From positions 1 to 11,574 of the forward strand of contig MGUX01000071.1 of assembly GCA_001800185.1 (NCBI GenBank): a stretch of DNA of 11,574 nt. The letters are read 5' to 3'. The notes below the pieces were generated by a model. It saw nothing but the letters and a program-made list of their open reading frames with translations, was not told where the DNA came from and ran no database searches. A program made the position numbers and the translations under genes. Below are positions 1 through 7,049 of the stretch, piece after piece (the first letter of the stretch is position 1; each line of letters starts with the position of its first letter). Source of the stretch: Elusimicrobia bacterium RIFCSPLOWO2_12_FULL_59_9 (GTDB lineage: Bacteria > Elusimicrobiota > Elusimicrobia > O2-12-FULL-59-9).

Positions 1-12
1 ACAGGCGTAAAC

Positions 13-42
13 GGGAGATTTTTTCGATTTTTTAGATCTCCC
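13..42. other. hairpin upstream of the promoter
   Basis: GGGAGAT at 13-19 is perfectly complementary to ATCTCCC at 36-42, and the stem can extend by a G-U and a T-A pair around a T-rich loop. It lies about 60 bp upstream of the -35 box. No T-run follows on either strand, so it is not a canonical intrinsic terminator. It could be a weak end for an unseen upstream gene or a regulator site. Nothing else coding is recognisable in 1-183. Confidence 0.35.
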
Positions 43-99
43 ATGTCCCAAATCCGCACTGCTGAAAGTTACCTGAGGTTTTGGGTGGGGCGCAAAAGA

Positions 100-128
100 T
101 TGAGGGGCCGGCCTAAATTTGATATAAT
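100..128 (+). promoter_or_regulatory. sigma70-type promoter for the bamA-lpx-msbA cluster
   Basis: TTGAGG at 100-105 (five of six match the TTGACA consensus) is separated by exactly 17 bp from a perfect TATAAT at 123-128. Transcription would start near 135, about 60 nt before the bamA ATG. It is the only promoter this good that I noticed in the window, and every gene downstream reads the same way with short gaps, so it may drive the whole cluster. That is inference from sequence; no start site is known. Confidence 0.75.
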
Positions 129-141
129 TTCCCGTCGTAGC

Positions 142-155
142 CGCGCGTGGGCGCG
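142..155 (+). other. small GC hairpin in the bamA leader
   Basis: CGCGC (142-146) pairs with GCGCG (151-155) around a GTGG loop, inside the predicted 5' untranslated region. It is short and could be chance in GC-rich DNA. Between it and the bamA start there is no strong Shine-Dalgarno sequence. Confidence 0.25.
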
Positions 156-195
156 CAGGCGGCGCAGGTCACCATAAGATCCCTTGCATCCATTG

Positions 196-2685
196 ATGAA
201 GACGGGTTTTTTTTTATGTGTTGCCATCGCGACCACCCTTGGTTTGACCGATTTCTCCCGGGCCGCGGAGGAGGCGGGCGTGTCTAGCTCCTCCGGCCCG
301 GTTCAGAGCTCAGGAACCCAGCCCGGCATGACCGGCAACTCCCTCTTGCCCGGAATGAGCGATGCCCCCGTCTCTTCCACGGGGGTGGCCTCTTCGCCCG
401 ATCTGGAGTCCGCCGCCGGCGCCGAGGGGCCATGGGAGATCGGGGAAATCCGCATGGACGGCAATTTCCACGTCAAGGAGAAGGCCATTCGCAAGCAAAT
501 CCGCGCCCGGGAGGGCCAAATCTATTCCCGGTCGGATGCCGACAAAGACATCCAAAGCCTCGTTTCCATGGGGTCTTTCGATAAAGTGTCCGTCGATTTG
601 ACCCCCATCCCCGGCCGAAACGTCGCTCCCAAGTTTTTGGGGTCGGTGAAATCCGCGCATCCCGCGCGGTTAACCTTCCTTCTGGCGGAAAAACCGCGCA
701 TCCGCAAGATCAAGTTTGAGGGCAATCAGGAGTTTTCACGCTCCAAATTGGCGGATGAAATTTCGCTGAAGGCGAAAGATCCGTTTGATGAGATCAAGTT
801 GCGCGCCGATATCGCCAAGCTTCTGGCTCTTTACCATGAACAGGGCTATGGGGAAGCGCAGGTGCGGGAGGAGGCGCGGCGGGATATCGAGTCGCGCGAG
901 CTTGACTTGATTCTGCATATCGAGGAGGGGCCCCAGGCGCGGATTAAAGAGGTTGTTTTATCGGGCCTCACCGCGTTCAAGCCCAAAAAAATACTGAAAC
1001 TTATGCAAAACCGGCGCAAAAAGGTGTTTAACGCCGAGCAGTTCGAGAAAGACAAGAAGGAGATCGAGGACTATTTCAAAAACCGCGGTTTTACCGAGTT
1101 CGAAATCGCGGATTCGTCGGTGACCATGAACGCCGAAAAAACGGAGTACACCCTGCGCCTGAGCTTCCAAGAAGGCCCACAATCCCGGTTTGGGAAAACG
1201 ACTTTCAGCGGCAGCGCCGTCTACTCCCCCAGGGAGCTTGAAAAGACGATCGTTTACCGGCAGGGAAAGATTTTCAGTCAGGAAAAATTCATGGAGACCG
1301 TCGCCAATATTCAAGAGAAATACGCGGACAAGGGGTATTTGCGCGCCCGCGTCGACGCCGAAAAGTTGACGGATCCCGTCACGAAATGGCTCAACATCGA
1401 ATTCAAGGTGTCCGAGGGCGATTTGGTCTACGTCGATCACATCGACGTCGAAGGCAATAAAGCCACCAAAACGTACGTGCTGCGCCGCGAAGCGGTGCAG
1501 AAAGAGGAGGAGGTGTTCAGCGCCTCGAAAATAAGAAAAAGCCGGCAGCGGATGATGAACCTGGGCTTTTTGGACGATGTGCAGTTGGATATTCAACCGA
1601 GCCCTCTGGATCTCAACAAGGTGGACCTGACTTTCGAAGTCTTTGAGGGCAAGCCGGGAATGCTGACGGCCGGCGCCGGGTTTTCCAGCTTCAACGGGCT
1701 GGTCGGCACTCTTTCTTTGACCCATCTAAACCTGCTGGGCAGGGGCTATCGCACCAACGTGGCCTGGCAGTTTGGACGCAGGGTGCAGGATTTTTCCATC
1801 AGTTGGACCACGCCTTGGGTCCGGGACAAGCCCATCAGCCTCGGTTTCGACGTCTTCAACACGCGCCGGGTGAGGCCGTTCGCCAACTTCGAGAGCGGCT
1901 TCGTGGATAAACGGCAGGGAGGCAGCGTCCGCGTCGGGCCGCGATTTGAGGACGACAAATATGCCGCCAATTTCGCCTACACCTTCCAAAAAGTGACGGT
2001 GTTTGACACCCAAAGCATCGCCGGGGAATCCTTGACGGCGGGCACGAGCATCACATCCAGCATTTCCGCGGAGTTCGTGCGCGATACCCGCGACAATATC
2101 TGGGATCCCGTGGAAGGCACCCGGAATTCCGCCAGCATCGAATTATCGGGAGGCCCCATCCTCCGCGGCGACGTGCATTATTACCAGCCGGGAGTCCGTT
2201 CCGCCTTTTACAAGACGCTTTTTTCGGTCGGCGATTATCCCTTCGTCTGGTCGATCAACAACCGCGCCGGCTTCATCAAAGGGTTCAGCACGACGAAGGA
2301 TATCCCGGTTTTCAACCGGTTTTTCGTCGGCGGGGCCGACTCGGTCCGAGGCTACGACGTCACCGGTCAAGTCGGGGTGCCGACCGGGGGCAAAGTCATG
2401 TACGTGTCCAATATGGAGTTCACCTTTCCCCTGGCCAGGGAGAGGAAGCACACCATCGTTCAATGGGCTTTTTTCGCGGACGTGGGGGGAGTGTGGAGGG
2501 ATTTCAGCTCGGTGCGATTTAAGATCGGCAACGAGGAGCTCAATTTGAAATCTTCCGTGGGATTTGGAATCCGGTTCACGACGCCGGCTTTCCCCATCCG
2601 GCTCGACTGGGGCTATGGCCTGAACCATCGTCCCGGCGAGAGCCAAGGGCAGGTGCACTTTGCGATCGGCAATATCGCTTTTTAG
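196..2685 (+). CDS. bamA: BamA, outer-membrane beta-barrel assembly factor
   Basis: BamA is the central Omp85-family subunit that folds and inserts beta-barrel proteins into the outer membrane. From the ATG at 196 the protein has 829 residues. A signal peptide (about 1-24, ending SRAA) is followed by a Ser/Gly/Pro-rich linker (about 25-79). Five POTRA-like repeats follow (roughly 80-166, 167-244, 247-328, 329-408, 409-486), then a barrel of about 340 residues. The hallmark VRGY motif of barrel loop 6 is at 717-720 (around 2344-2355), and the protein ends in Phe, as a barrel beta-signal should. The frame is open further up to a TTG at 184, which would add four residues. I prefer ATG 196 because it gives a cleaner signal peptide (MKTGFF...), but neither start has a clear Shine-Dalgarno sequence. 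It is the first gene after the promoter. The identification is firm; only the start is uncertain. Confidence 0.95.
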   Translation: MKTGFFLCVAIATTLGLTDFSRAAEEAGVSSSSGPVQSSGTQPGMTGNSLLPGMSDAPVSSTGVASSPDLESAAGAEGPWEIGEIRMDGNFHVKEKAIRKQIRAREGQIYSRSDADKDIQSLVSMGSFDKVSVDLTPIPGRNVAPKFLGSVKSAHPARLTFLLAEKPRIRKIKFEGNQEFSRSKLADEISLKAKDPFDEIKLRADIAKLLALYHEQGYGEAQVREEARRDIESRELDLILHIEEGPQARIKEVVLSGLTAFKPKKILKLMQNRRKKVFNAEQFEKDKKEIEDYFKNRGFTEFEIADSSVTMNAEKTEYTLRLSFQEGPQSRFGKTTFSGSAVYSPRELEKTIVYRQGKIFSQEKFMETVANIQEKYADKGYLRARVDAEKLTDPVTKWLNIEFKVSEGDLVYVDHIDVEGNKATKTYVLRREAVQKEEEVFSASKIRKSRQRMMNLGFLDDVQLDIQPSPLDLNKVDLTFEVFEGKPGMLTAGAGFSSFNGLVGTLSLTHLNLLGRGYRTNVAWQFGRRVQDFSISWTTPWVRDKPISLGFDVFNTRRVRPFANFESGFVDKRQGGSVRVGPRFEDDKYAANFAYTFQKVTVFDTQSIAGESLTAGTSITSSISAEFVRDTRDNIWDPVEGTRNSASIELSGGPILRGDVHYYQPGVRSAFYKTLFSVGDYPFVWSINNRAGFIKGFSTTKDIPVFNRFFVGGADSVRGYDVTGQVGVPTGGKVMYVSNMEFTFPLARERKHTIVQWAFFADVGGVWRDFSSVRFKIGNEELNLKSSVGFGIRFTTPAFPIRLDWGYGLNHRPGESQGQVHFAIGNIAF
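300..318. repeat. possible decayed copy of the lpxB palindromic repeat
   Basis: GGTTC (300-304) and GAACC (314-318) form a 5-bp inverted repeat around AGAGCTCAG. The 11-mer CAGAGCTCAGG (304-314) also occurs exactly in the 40-bp repeat found twice in lpxB. It lies in the Ser/Gly/Pro-rich linker of bamA, where an insertion would be tolerated. Only 11 bp are shared, so coincidence is possible. Confidence 0.25.
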
Positions 2686-2689
2686 GGGA
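2684..2689 (+). promoter_or_regulatory. ribosome binding site favouring the skp ATG
   Basis: AGGGGA overlaps the bamA stop codon (TAG 2683-2685) and lies 3 nt before the ATG at 2693. It supports that start over an in-frame TTG at 2660 inside bamA, though the spacing is tight. Confidence 0.45.
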
Positions 2690-2692
2690 CGC

Positions 2693-3598
2693 ATGCCGTT
2701 GTCCGGGGCCGCCGTGGGGCTCTTGGCGTTGGCCGTTTTGGGGCCGGCGGCGCCGCCTCCCGCTCGCGCTTTGGAGTTGGAGCTGCGCGAGGCTCGCGGG
2801 GAGCGCGGCACCATCGGCTATATTGATATGGAGCAGGTTTTTAAGGAATTTCCGAAGACTCGCGAAGCCAAAGAGGCCTTCGACCTCGAGGTGAAAAAGA
2901 CCAAAGAGGAGCTGCAGAAAAAGAGGGTCGAGGTGTCCAAGCTCAGGTCCCAAATCGGGGAACTGGAGGCCGAACTGGAGCCGCAAAAAGAGAAGCTCAA
3001 AGACCTTAAGAGCAGCCTGGCGGCCAAGACGATCGTGGCCCAGATAGCGCGGGGCTCTTTGCGCAATGTTCCTCAAAAACTGGCGGAGGCGGAAACGGTC
3101 CAAACGCAGGCGGAGAGCGAAGCGGACCGCCAAGCGGCCCAAAAGGAAGCGGAGGGAATACGCCAGGGCGCGGAGGATGAAATCAGCAAAATTATCGCCG
3201 AGGTCCCGGAGACCGCGGCCGAGCCTCAATCGGGCCGGCCCGAGCCGGCGGCGTCCGTCAAGACCTCCTCCTCCACGGCGGGTTTGGAGGACTTGCGCCA
3301 GCAAGTCCAGACCACTTCCTCGACGGTCCAGTCTCTGGAGATGCAACTCGCGCTCAAAAGGAGCGGTCTTGAGGTGAAAGCGGCGGCTCTGGCGGAGTTT
3401 CAAGCCAAGATCAAAGAGGATCTGGAGGGGCTGGAAAAACGCAAGATCCAGATTGTTTTGGGGAAAATTTATCAAATCGTCCGGGAAATCGCCGAAGAAG
3501 AGGGGATCAGCGTGGTGGTCGATAAGAACGCCATTTTGTACGGCCAGGAAGCGGTTGATTTGACGGAAAAGACTCTGGCCAAGATCAAGGAACTTTAG
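2693..3598 (+). CDS. skp: Skp/OmpH-family periplasmic chaperone, enlarged
   Basis: Skp/OmpH proteins hold unfolded outer-membrane proteins in the periplasm for delivery to BamA, which fits the position 7 nt after bamA. The 301-residue product has a hydrophobic signal peptide (about 1-26, ending PARA). The first head strand follows (GTIGYIDMEQVF, about 39-50), then a charged coiled coil rich in Lys, Glu and Gln. The C-terminal head closes the protein (EGISVVVDKNAILYGQEAVD, about 270-289), and this strand pattern is typical of the family. The usual Skp is about 160-180 residues. Here the coiled-coil region is roughly doubled and is broken by a Pro/Ser/Thr-rich stretch at about 170-198. An upstream in-frame TTG at 2660 would overlap bamA by 26 nt and give a more basic signal-peptide n-region (RSAISLFRGR), so the start is not settled. 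Family assignment is confident; trimer formation is assumed from homologues. Confidence 0.85.
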   Translation: MPLSGAAVGLLALAVLGPAAPPPARALELELREARGERGTIGYIDMEQVFKEFPKTREAKEAFDLEVKKTKEELQKKRVEVSKLRSQIGELEAELEPQKEKLKDLKSSLAAKTIVAQIARGSLRNVPQKLAEAETVQTQAESEADRQAAQKEAEGIRQGAEDEISKIIAEVPETAAEPQSGRPEPAASVKTSSSTAGLEDLRQQVQTTSSTVQSLEMQLALKRSGLEVKAAALAEFQAKIKEDLEGLEKRKIQIVLGKIYQIVREIAEEEGISVVVDKNAILYGQEAVDLTEKTLAKIKEL

Positions 3599-3605
3599 CG
3601 CTCCT

Positions 3606-3612
3606 AGGAGGA
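3606..3612 (+). promoter_or_regulatory. Shine-Dalgarno site deciding the GTG start of lpxD
   Basis: AGGAGGA with a 5-nt spacer to GTG 3618 is the strongest ribosome binding site in the window and fixes a non-ATG start for lpxD. Confidence 0.8.
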
Positions 3613-3617
3613 TTGAC

Positions 3618-4658
3618 GTGAGATTGACTTTGAAGGAGTTGTCCCGGCTGGTTTCCGGAGAGCTCGAAGGCGACGAAAAGCATGTGGTCACGGGCGCGGC
3701 GGGCCTAAGAGAGGCGGGACCCGCGGACGTCAGCTTCCTGGGGAACATGAAGTATGGGTCGTTGGTGGCGGCGACGGAAGCCGGCTGCGTCCTGGTTCCG
3801 AGGGATTTCCGGCCGGCCAACGGCGAATCCGCGCGGCCATCGAGGACAAACTGCATTCGAGTGGACCATCCCCAATGGGCCTTCGCCCAAATTTTGAGCG
3901 TCATTGAGCAGGAGACCAAGGAGCGGCCTTCGGGCGTGCATCCTTCGGCGTGGGTCCATCCGGCGGCCCGCCTGGGCGCGGGGGTCAGCGTCGGTCCCTT
4001 CACGGTCGTTGAAAAGGGGGCCCGCATCGGGGAAGGAACCGTGCTGGGAGCCCAGGTTTACATGGGCGCCAGGGCTCAGGTCGGCAAAAACTGCCTGATC
4101 TACCCTCAGGTCGTGGTGCGGGAGGATTGCGTCCTGGGCGCGGAGGTCATCGTGCATTCCGGGACCGTCATCGGCTCGGATGGATACGGCTTTGCCACGG
4201 TCGGGGGCGAGCACCGCAAAATTCCCCAGATCGGAAACGTGGTCATCGAGGATAACGTGGAAATCGGCGCCAATGTCGCCATTGACCGCGCGACCGTCGG
4301 CCAGACCCGCATCGGCGAAGGCACTAAAATCGACAATCTTGTCCAAATCGCCCACAACGTCCAAATCGGCAAAAGATGCCTCATCGTGGCTCAGGTGGGG
4401 ATTTCGGGATCGACCCGGGTGGGGAAGGGCGCCGTATTGGCGGGCCAGGTGGGAATCGCGGGCCATATTACGATAGGCGACGGGGCCGTGATAGCGGCTC
4501 AATCCGGCGTCATGAGGGACGTCGCGCCGGGCGAGACGCTGTTTGGAACTCCGGCTAGGTCCCACCGCCGTCAGATGAAATTGCACGGCCATATCGGCCG
4601 TCTGCCGGAGATGTTTGAGGCGCTAAAGAAACTGCAAAAGAAAGTGGAGGCGGACTGA
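3618..4658 (+). CDS. lpxD: LpxD, UDP-3-O-(3-hydroxyacyl)glucosamine N-acyltransferase
   Basis: LpxD adds the second hydroxyacyl chain, from acyl-ACP, to the 2-amino group of UDP-3-O-acylglucosamine in the third step of lipid A synthesis, in the cytoplasm. The 346-residue protein starts with the family's N-terminal nucleotide-binding domain (about 1-95, with VSFLGNMKYG and CVLVPRD). A left-handed beta-helix of hexapeptide repeats follows (about 105-305), then a C-terminal helical tail (MFEALKKLQKKVE). His246 in QIAHNV and His283 in IAGHITI are 37 residues apart, matching the E. coli pair His239 and His276; His239 is the catalytic base in E. coli. The length is close to that of E. coli LpxD (341). 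The GTG start is fixed by AGGAGGA at 3606. It follows skp by 19 nt and precedes lpxC by only 2 nt, suggesting coupled translation. Confidence 0.96.
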   Translation: MRLTLKELSRLVSGELEGDEKHVVTGAAGLREAGPADVSFLGNMKYGSLVAATEAGCVLVPRDFRPANGESARPSRTNCIRVDHPQWAFAQILSVIEQETKERPSGVHPSAWVHPAARLGAGVSVGPFTVVEKGARIGEGTVLGAQVYMGARAQVGKNCLIYPQVVVREDCVLGAEVIVHSGTVIGSDGYGFATVGGEHRKIPQIGNVVIEDNVEIGANVAIDRATVGQTRIGEGTKIDNLVQIAHNVQIGKRCLIVAQVGISGSTRVGKGAVLAGQVGIAGHITIGDGAVIAAQSGVMRDVAPGETLFGTPARSHRRQMKLHGHIGRLPEMFEALKKLQKKVEAD

Positions 4659-4660
4659 AC

Positions 4661-5536
4661 ATGGAGTGGCAAACCACCATACGGGAAGCCGCGCCTTTGT
4701 CGGGCGTCGGCTTGCACACCGGCAATTTTTGCCGGCTGATCTTCAGGCCCGCTCCGGCCAACATGGGAATTCGATTCATCCGGACGGATTTGCCGGATTC
4801 CCCCGCGATACCGGCGCGCGTTCGCTACGTGGTGGATACGACCCGCGGCACCACTTTGGGCATTGGAAAGGCCGTGGCCCATACGGTCGAGCATGTCCTG
4901 GCCGCCTGCGCGGGTTTGGGCATCGACAACCTGGACATCCTCATGGACAACAACGAGCCGCCCGCGACCGACGGCTCGGCGATGCCTTTTTTGAAGGCGC
5001 TGCTCAACGCCGGCATCAAGGCGCAGCCGCATTTCCCGAAAAGGTATCTCAAAATCCCCGAAAAGGTGCATTACCGCTCCGGCTATGCGGTGTATACGGC
5101 CTACCCTTCGGATCATTTTGAGATTCGCTGCGCGATCCTGCATGACCATCCCATGCTGCCCAAGCAAATGATCCATTTGAAAATAAACCCGGAGACCTTT
5201 CTCAACCAGATCGCCAGCGCGAGAACCTTCTGCTTCGAGCACGAGTTGGCGGCTTTAAGAAGCATGGGTCTGGCCCGCGGCGGCTCGCTTGAGAACGCGG
5301 TCGTCATCGGCGCGGACAAATTTCACACCAATAAAGAAGGCTTGCGCTTTGAGGATGAATTCGTCCGCCATAAGGTCTTGGACCTTTTGGGCGACCTGAG
5401 CCTGGTGGGACGATCGTTGTTTAAGCTGCGGGTGGAAGCCATCCGCTGCGGACACGCGCATAACGTGAAGTTCGCCGGGATGCTGGACCGCTCCGCCCAT
5501 CAGCTAAGAAAAAGCAAGGAAGAGAACAAGTGCTAG
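4661..5536 (+). CDS. lpxC: LpxC, UDP-3-O-acyl-N-acetylglucosamine deacetylase
   Basis: LpxC is the zinc enzyme that removes the acetyl group from UDP-3-O-acyl-GlcNAc, the committed step of lipid A synthesis. In the 291-residue protein the zinc ligands are His78 (TVEH), His237 (FVRHK) and Asp241. Glu77 is the general base and His265 (CGHAHN) the second catalytic residue; all align with E. coli His79, His238, Asp242, Glu78 and His265. Other family blocks are GVGLHTG, RPAPAN, GLGIDN, DGSA and ARTF. It is slightly shorter than E. coli LpxC (305), lacking part of the C-terminal tail. GGAGG at 4646-4650, within the end of lpxD, lies 10 nt before the ATG. Its TAG stop (5534-5536) lies in the left arm of the intergenic repeat, so the last residues may have been set by that element. 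It is a standalone gene, not the LpxC-FabZ fusion seen in some lineages. Confidence 0.97.
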   Translation: MEWQTTIREAAPLSGVGLHTGNFCRLIFRPAPANMGIRFIRTDLPDSPAIPARVRYVVDTTRGTTLGIGKAVAHTVEHVLAACAGLGIDNLDILMDNNEPPATDGSAMPFLKALLNAGIKAQPHFPKRYLKIPEKVHYRSGYAVYTAYPSDHFEIRCAILHDHPMLPKQMIHLKINPETFLNQIASARTFCFEHELAALRSMGLARGGSLENAVVIGADKFHTNKEGLRFEDEFVRHKVLDLLGDLSLVGRSLFKLRVEAIRCGHAHNVKFAGMLDRSAHQLRKSKEENKC

Positions 5537-5671
5537 AGTGGTATAGTGGTAAAGTGGCAGAGGGGAGGACGGCAAGCTTCCGGCTTAGGCGAACGGGACG
5601 GGCTGTAGTCGCTTTTGCGCTTGTAATCACTCTACCACTTTACCACTTTCCTACCCTGCCACTTGACCACT
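5534..5671. repeat. inverted-repeat element of AGTGGTAA-type units between lpxC and fabZ
   Basis: The left arm (5534-5562) has three units of 9-10 bp (GAGTGGTAT, AGTGGTAA, AGTGGCAG). The right arm (5630-5671) holds four CCACTT-type units in the opposite orientation. Bases 5545-5562 pair with 5630-5647 at 17 of 18 positions, enclosing a 67-nt centre that contains a small AAGC/GCTT hairpin (5574-5586). The arms can also pair in a shifted register because they are themselves repetitive. The element fills most of the only long gap in the cluster and overlaps the lpxC stop. There is no open reading frame or transposase in it. It resembles a non-autonomous miniature element or a dispersed palindromic repeat, and in mRNA it would fold into a long stem-loop that could affect lpxC-fabZ transcript processing. 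Mobility is inferred from structure only. Confidence 0.75.
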
Positions 5672-5690
5672 TTTGTTGAAATCGCAGGCT

Positions 5691-5695
5691 GGAGG
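5691..5695 (+). promoter_or_regulatory. Shine-Dalgarno site deciding the fabZ ATG
   Basis: GGAGG with a 6-nt spacer to ATG 5702 selects this start over an in-frame TTG at 5663, which lies inside the repeat element and has no such site. Confidence 0.75.
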
Positions 5696-5701
5696 AAATC
5701 T

Positions 5702-6184
5702 ATGGAATCCGCGACCGAAAACAAGCAAATCCAGGCGCAGCCGGCGCCGCTGAAAATCCTGGGTTTCCAGGACGTGCAGAAAGCCGTTCCCCACCGTTAT
5801 CCTTTTCTCCTGGTCGATAAGGTCGAAATTTGGGAAGAAGGCAAGAAGGCCGTCGGGATCAAGTGCGTTTCCGGAAACGAAGAGTTTTTCCAGGGACATT
5901 TTCCGGGCCATCCCATCATGCCGGGCGTATTGATTTTGGAGGCCTTGGCCCAGACGGCTTGCGTCCTGATGCTCTCGAAGCCGGAATTTCAAGGCAAGCT
6001 CGCCTTCTTTATGGGCATCGACGGAGCCAAGTTCCGGCAGCCGGTTCTACCCGGCCAAGTGCTGCGGCTGCATGTGGACGTTCTTCGCGCGGGCAGCCGC
6101 GCCGGAAGGGTGGGCGGCCGGGCGTATGTGGAAGACAAGCTGGCGGCGGAGGCTGAATTTTCGTTCGCTTTGGTGGACAAGTAG
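5702..6184 (+). CDS. fabZ: FabZ, 3-hydroxyacyl-ACP dehydratase
   Basis: FabZ dehydrates 3-hydroxyacyl-ACP in fatty acid elongation. The same hydroxyacyl-ACP pool feeds LpxA and LpxD, which is why fabZ is so often found in lpx clusters. The 160-residue protein is a single hot-dog fold. The catalytic pair is His66 in FFQGHFPGHP and Glu80 in GVLILEALAQ, 14 residues apart as in E. coli (His54 and Glu68). PHRYPFLLVDKV (about 30-41) is the usual N-terminal block. About 12 extra N-terminal residues precede it compared with E. coli. It lies 165 nt after lpxC because of the repeat element, and 33 nt before lpxA. Confidence 0.96.
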   Translation: MESATENKQIQAQPAPLKILGFQDVQKAVPHRYPFLLVDKVEIWEEGKKAVGIKCVSGNEEFFQGHFPGHPIMPGVLILEALAQTACVLMLSKPEFQGKLAFFMGIDGAKFRQPVLPGQVLRLHVDVLRAGSRAGRVGGRAYVEDKLAAEAEFSFALVDK

Positions 6185-6217
6185 CGGCATGTTTTTCAGG
6201 CCCAGCGGAGGTTTAAT

Positions 6218-7036
6218 ATGAAATCCAAAATTCATCCCACGGCGGTCGTCCATCCGTCGGCGATTTTCGCGGACGGAGTCGAGGTGGGCCCCTGCGCCGT
6301 GATCGGGGAGGACGTGAGCGCCGGCGAGGGCGCCACCATCGGGGCGCATGCCGTGGTGGAGCACGCCGTCATCGGCAAAGGCGCCCGGATATTCAGCGGC
6401 GCCGTGGTGGGAAGCGCGCCCCAGGACCTCAAGTACAAGGGCGAGAAGGCCCGCGTCGTGCTGGGGGAGCGCTGCACCATACGGGAATTTGTGACGATCA
6501 ACCGCGGGACGGCCGCCTCCGGGGAAACGGTGATCGGCAGCGACTGCCTGCTGATGGCGTATGCGCACGTCGCGCATGATTGCCGCTTGGGTCAAGGCGT
6601 AATTTTGGCCAATTGCGCCACCTTGGCGGGGCATATAGAGGTCGGCGATCACGCCGTCATCAGCGGCTTGGTGGGCATGCACCAGTTTGTGCGGGTGGGC
6701 TCCATGGCCATGATCAGCGGCGGTTCGATGGTGTCTCAGGACGTGCCGCCTTATTGCCAGGCCCAGGGCGACCGTGCCAGGCTGGTCGGGCTTAATTTAG
6801 TGGGGCTGCGCCGGGCCAAGGTCTCGCGCGAGATCATCGCGCAGTTGAAGCAGGCTTATAAGGCGCTGTTTCTCTCTCCCCATACGGTGGCTGAGGCCGT
6901 CCGTTTCCTGCGCGCCGGGCCGATGGCGCCGGAGGTCGCGCGCATGCTGGATTTTGTCGAGGCATCCGAGCGGGGAGTCTGCCGTCCCCGCATGGCGAGC
7001 GTGGGGGCCGAGGAACGGACGCCGTCCGGCGTCTGA
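6218..7036 (+). CDS. lpxA: LpxA, UDP-GlcNAc acyltransferase
   Basis: LpxA starts lipid A synthesis by moving a 3-hydroxyacyl chain from ACP to the 3-position of UDP-GlcNAc. The 272-residue protein has a hexapeptide beta-helix (about 1-180, many [IV]G..A. turns) and a C-terminal helical domain (REIIAQLKQAYKALF onward). His120 in AYAHVAHDC aligns with the catalytic His125 of E. coli, and His117, His139 and His155 match other conserved active-site histidines. Counting from MHQF, Gly168 falls at the acyl-chain ruler position (E. coli Gly173). A glycine there leaves room for a long chain near C14, whereas a bulky ruler residue limits chain length, as in Pseudomonas; chain length here is therefore inferred. 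GGAGGT at 6207-6212 supports the ATG. The tail beyond residue 255 is unlike E. coli and probably variable. Confidence 0.96.
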   Translation: MKSKIHPTAVVHPSAIFADGVEVGPCAVIGEDVSAGEGATIGAHAVVEHAVIGKGARIFSGAVVGSAPQDLKYKGEKARVVLGERCTIREFVTINRGTAASGETVIGSDCLLMAYAHVAHDCRLGQGVILANCATLAGHIEVGDHAVISGLVGMHQFVRVGSMAMISGGSMVSQDVPPYCQAQGDRARLVGLNLVGLRRAKVSREIIAQLKQAYKALFLSPHTVAEAVRFLRAGPMAPEVARMLDFVEASERGVCRPRMASVGAEERTPSGV

Positions 7037-7042
7037 GAGGGG
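7037..7042 (+). promoter_or_regulatory. Shine-Dalgarno site deciding the lpxI ATG
   Basis: GAGGGG immediately after the lpxA stop, with a 7-nt spacer to ATG 7050, selects this start. The reading frame is open further upstream inside lpxA, but that stretch does not resemble LpxI. Confidence 0.7.
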
Positions 7043-7049
7043 TTCGGTC

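Noticed and set aside
13..42. Intrinsic terminator of an upstream gene
   Set aside because: The stem is real but there is no T-run after it on either strand and no recognisable upstream coding end, so it is kept only as a hairpin.
2938..2950. Further copy of the lpxB repeat in skp (AAGCTCAGG)
   Set aside because: Only nine bases resemble it, they sit in normal coiled-coil coding sequence, and no palindromic arms flank them.
2576..4027. Long minus-strand open frame (483 codons) across the end of bamA, skp and lpxD
   Set aside because: It lies opposite three clearly identified genes, its product is Arg/Leu-rich with no family features, and such antisense frames are expected in GC-rich DNA. 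Other long antisense frames (958-1725, 7783-8778, 10327-11196) were dropped for the same reason.
5534..5671. tRNA-like GTGGTAGAGTGG words and CRISPR-like short repeats in the lpxC-fabZ gap
   Set aside because: No cloverleaf, acceptor stem or anticodon arm can be drawn, and the repeats are 9-10 bp units without spacers, arranged as an inverted repeat. It is neither a tRNA nor a CRISPR array.
5663..5701. Upstream TTG start for fabZ at 5663
   Set aside because: It lies inside the repeat element, adds 13 residues unlike FabZ, and the good GGAGG site belongs to the ATG at 5702.
6954..7049. Upstream in-frame extension of lpxI
   Set aside because: It overlaps the end of lpxA, adds 32 Arg-rich residues not seen in LpxI, and the GAGGGG site points to ATG 7050.
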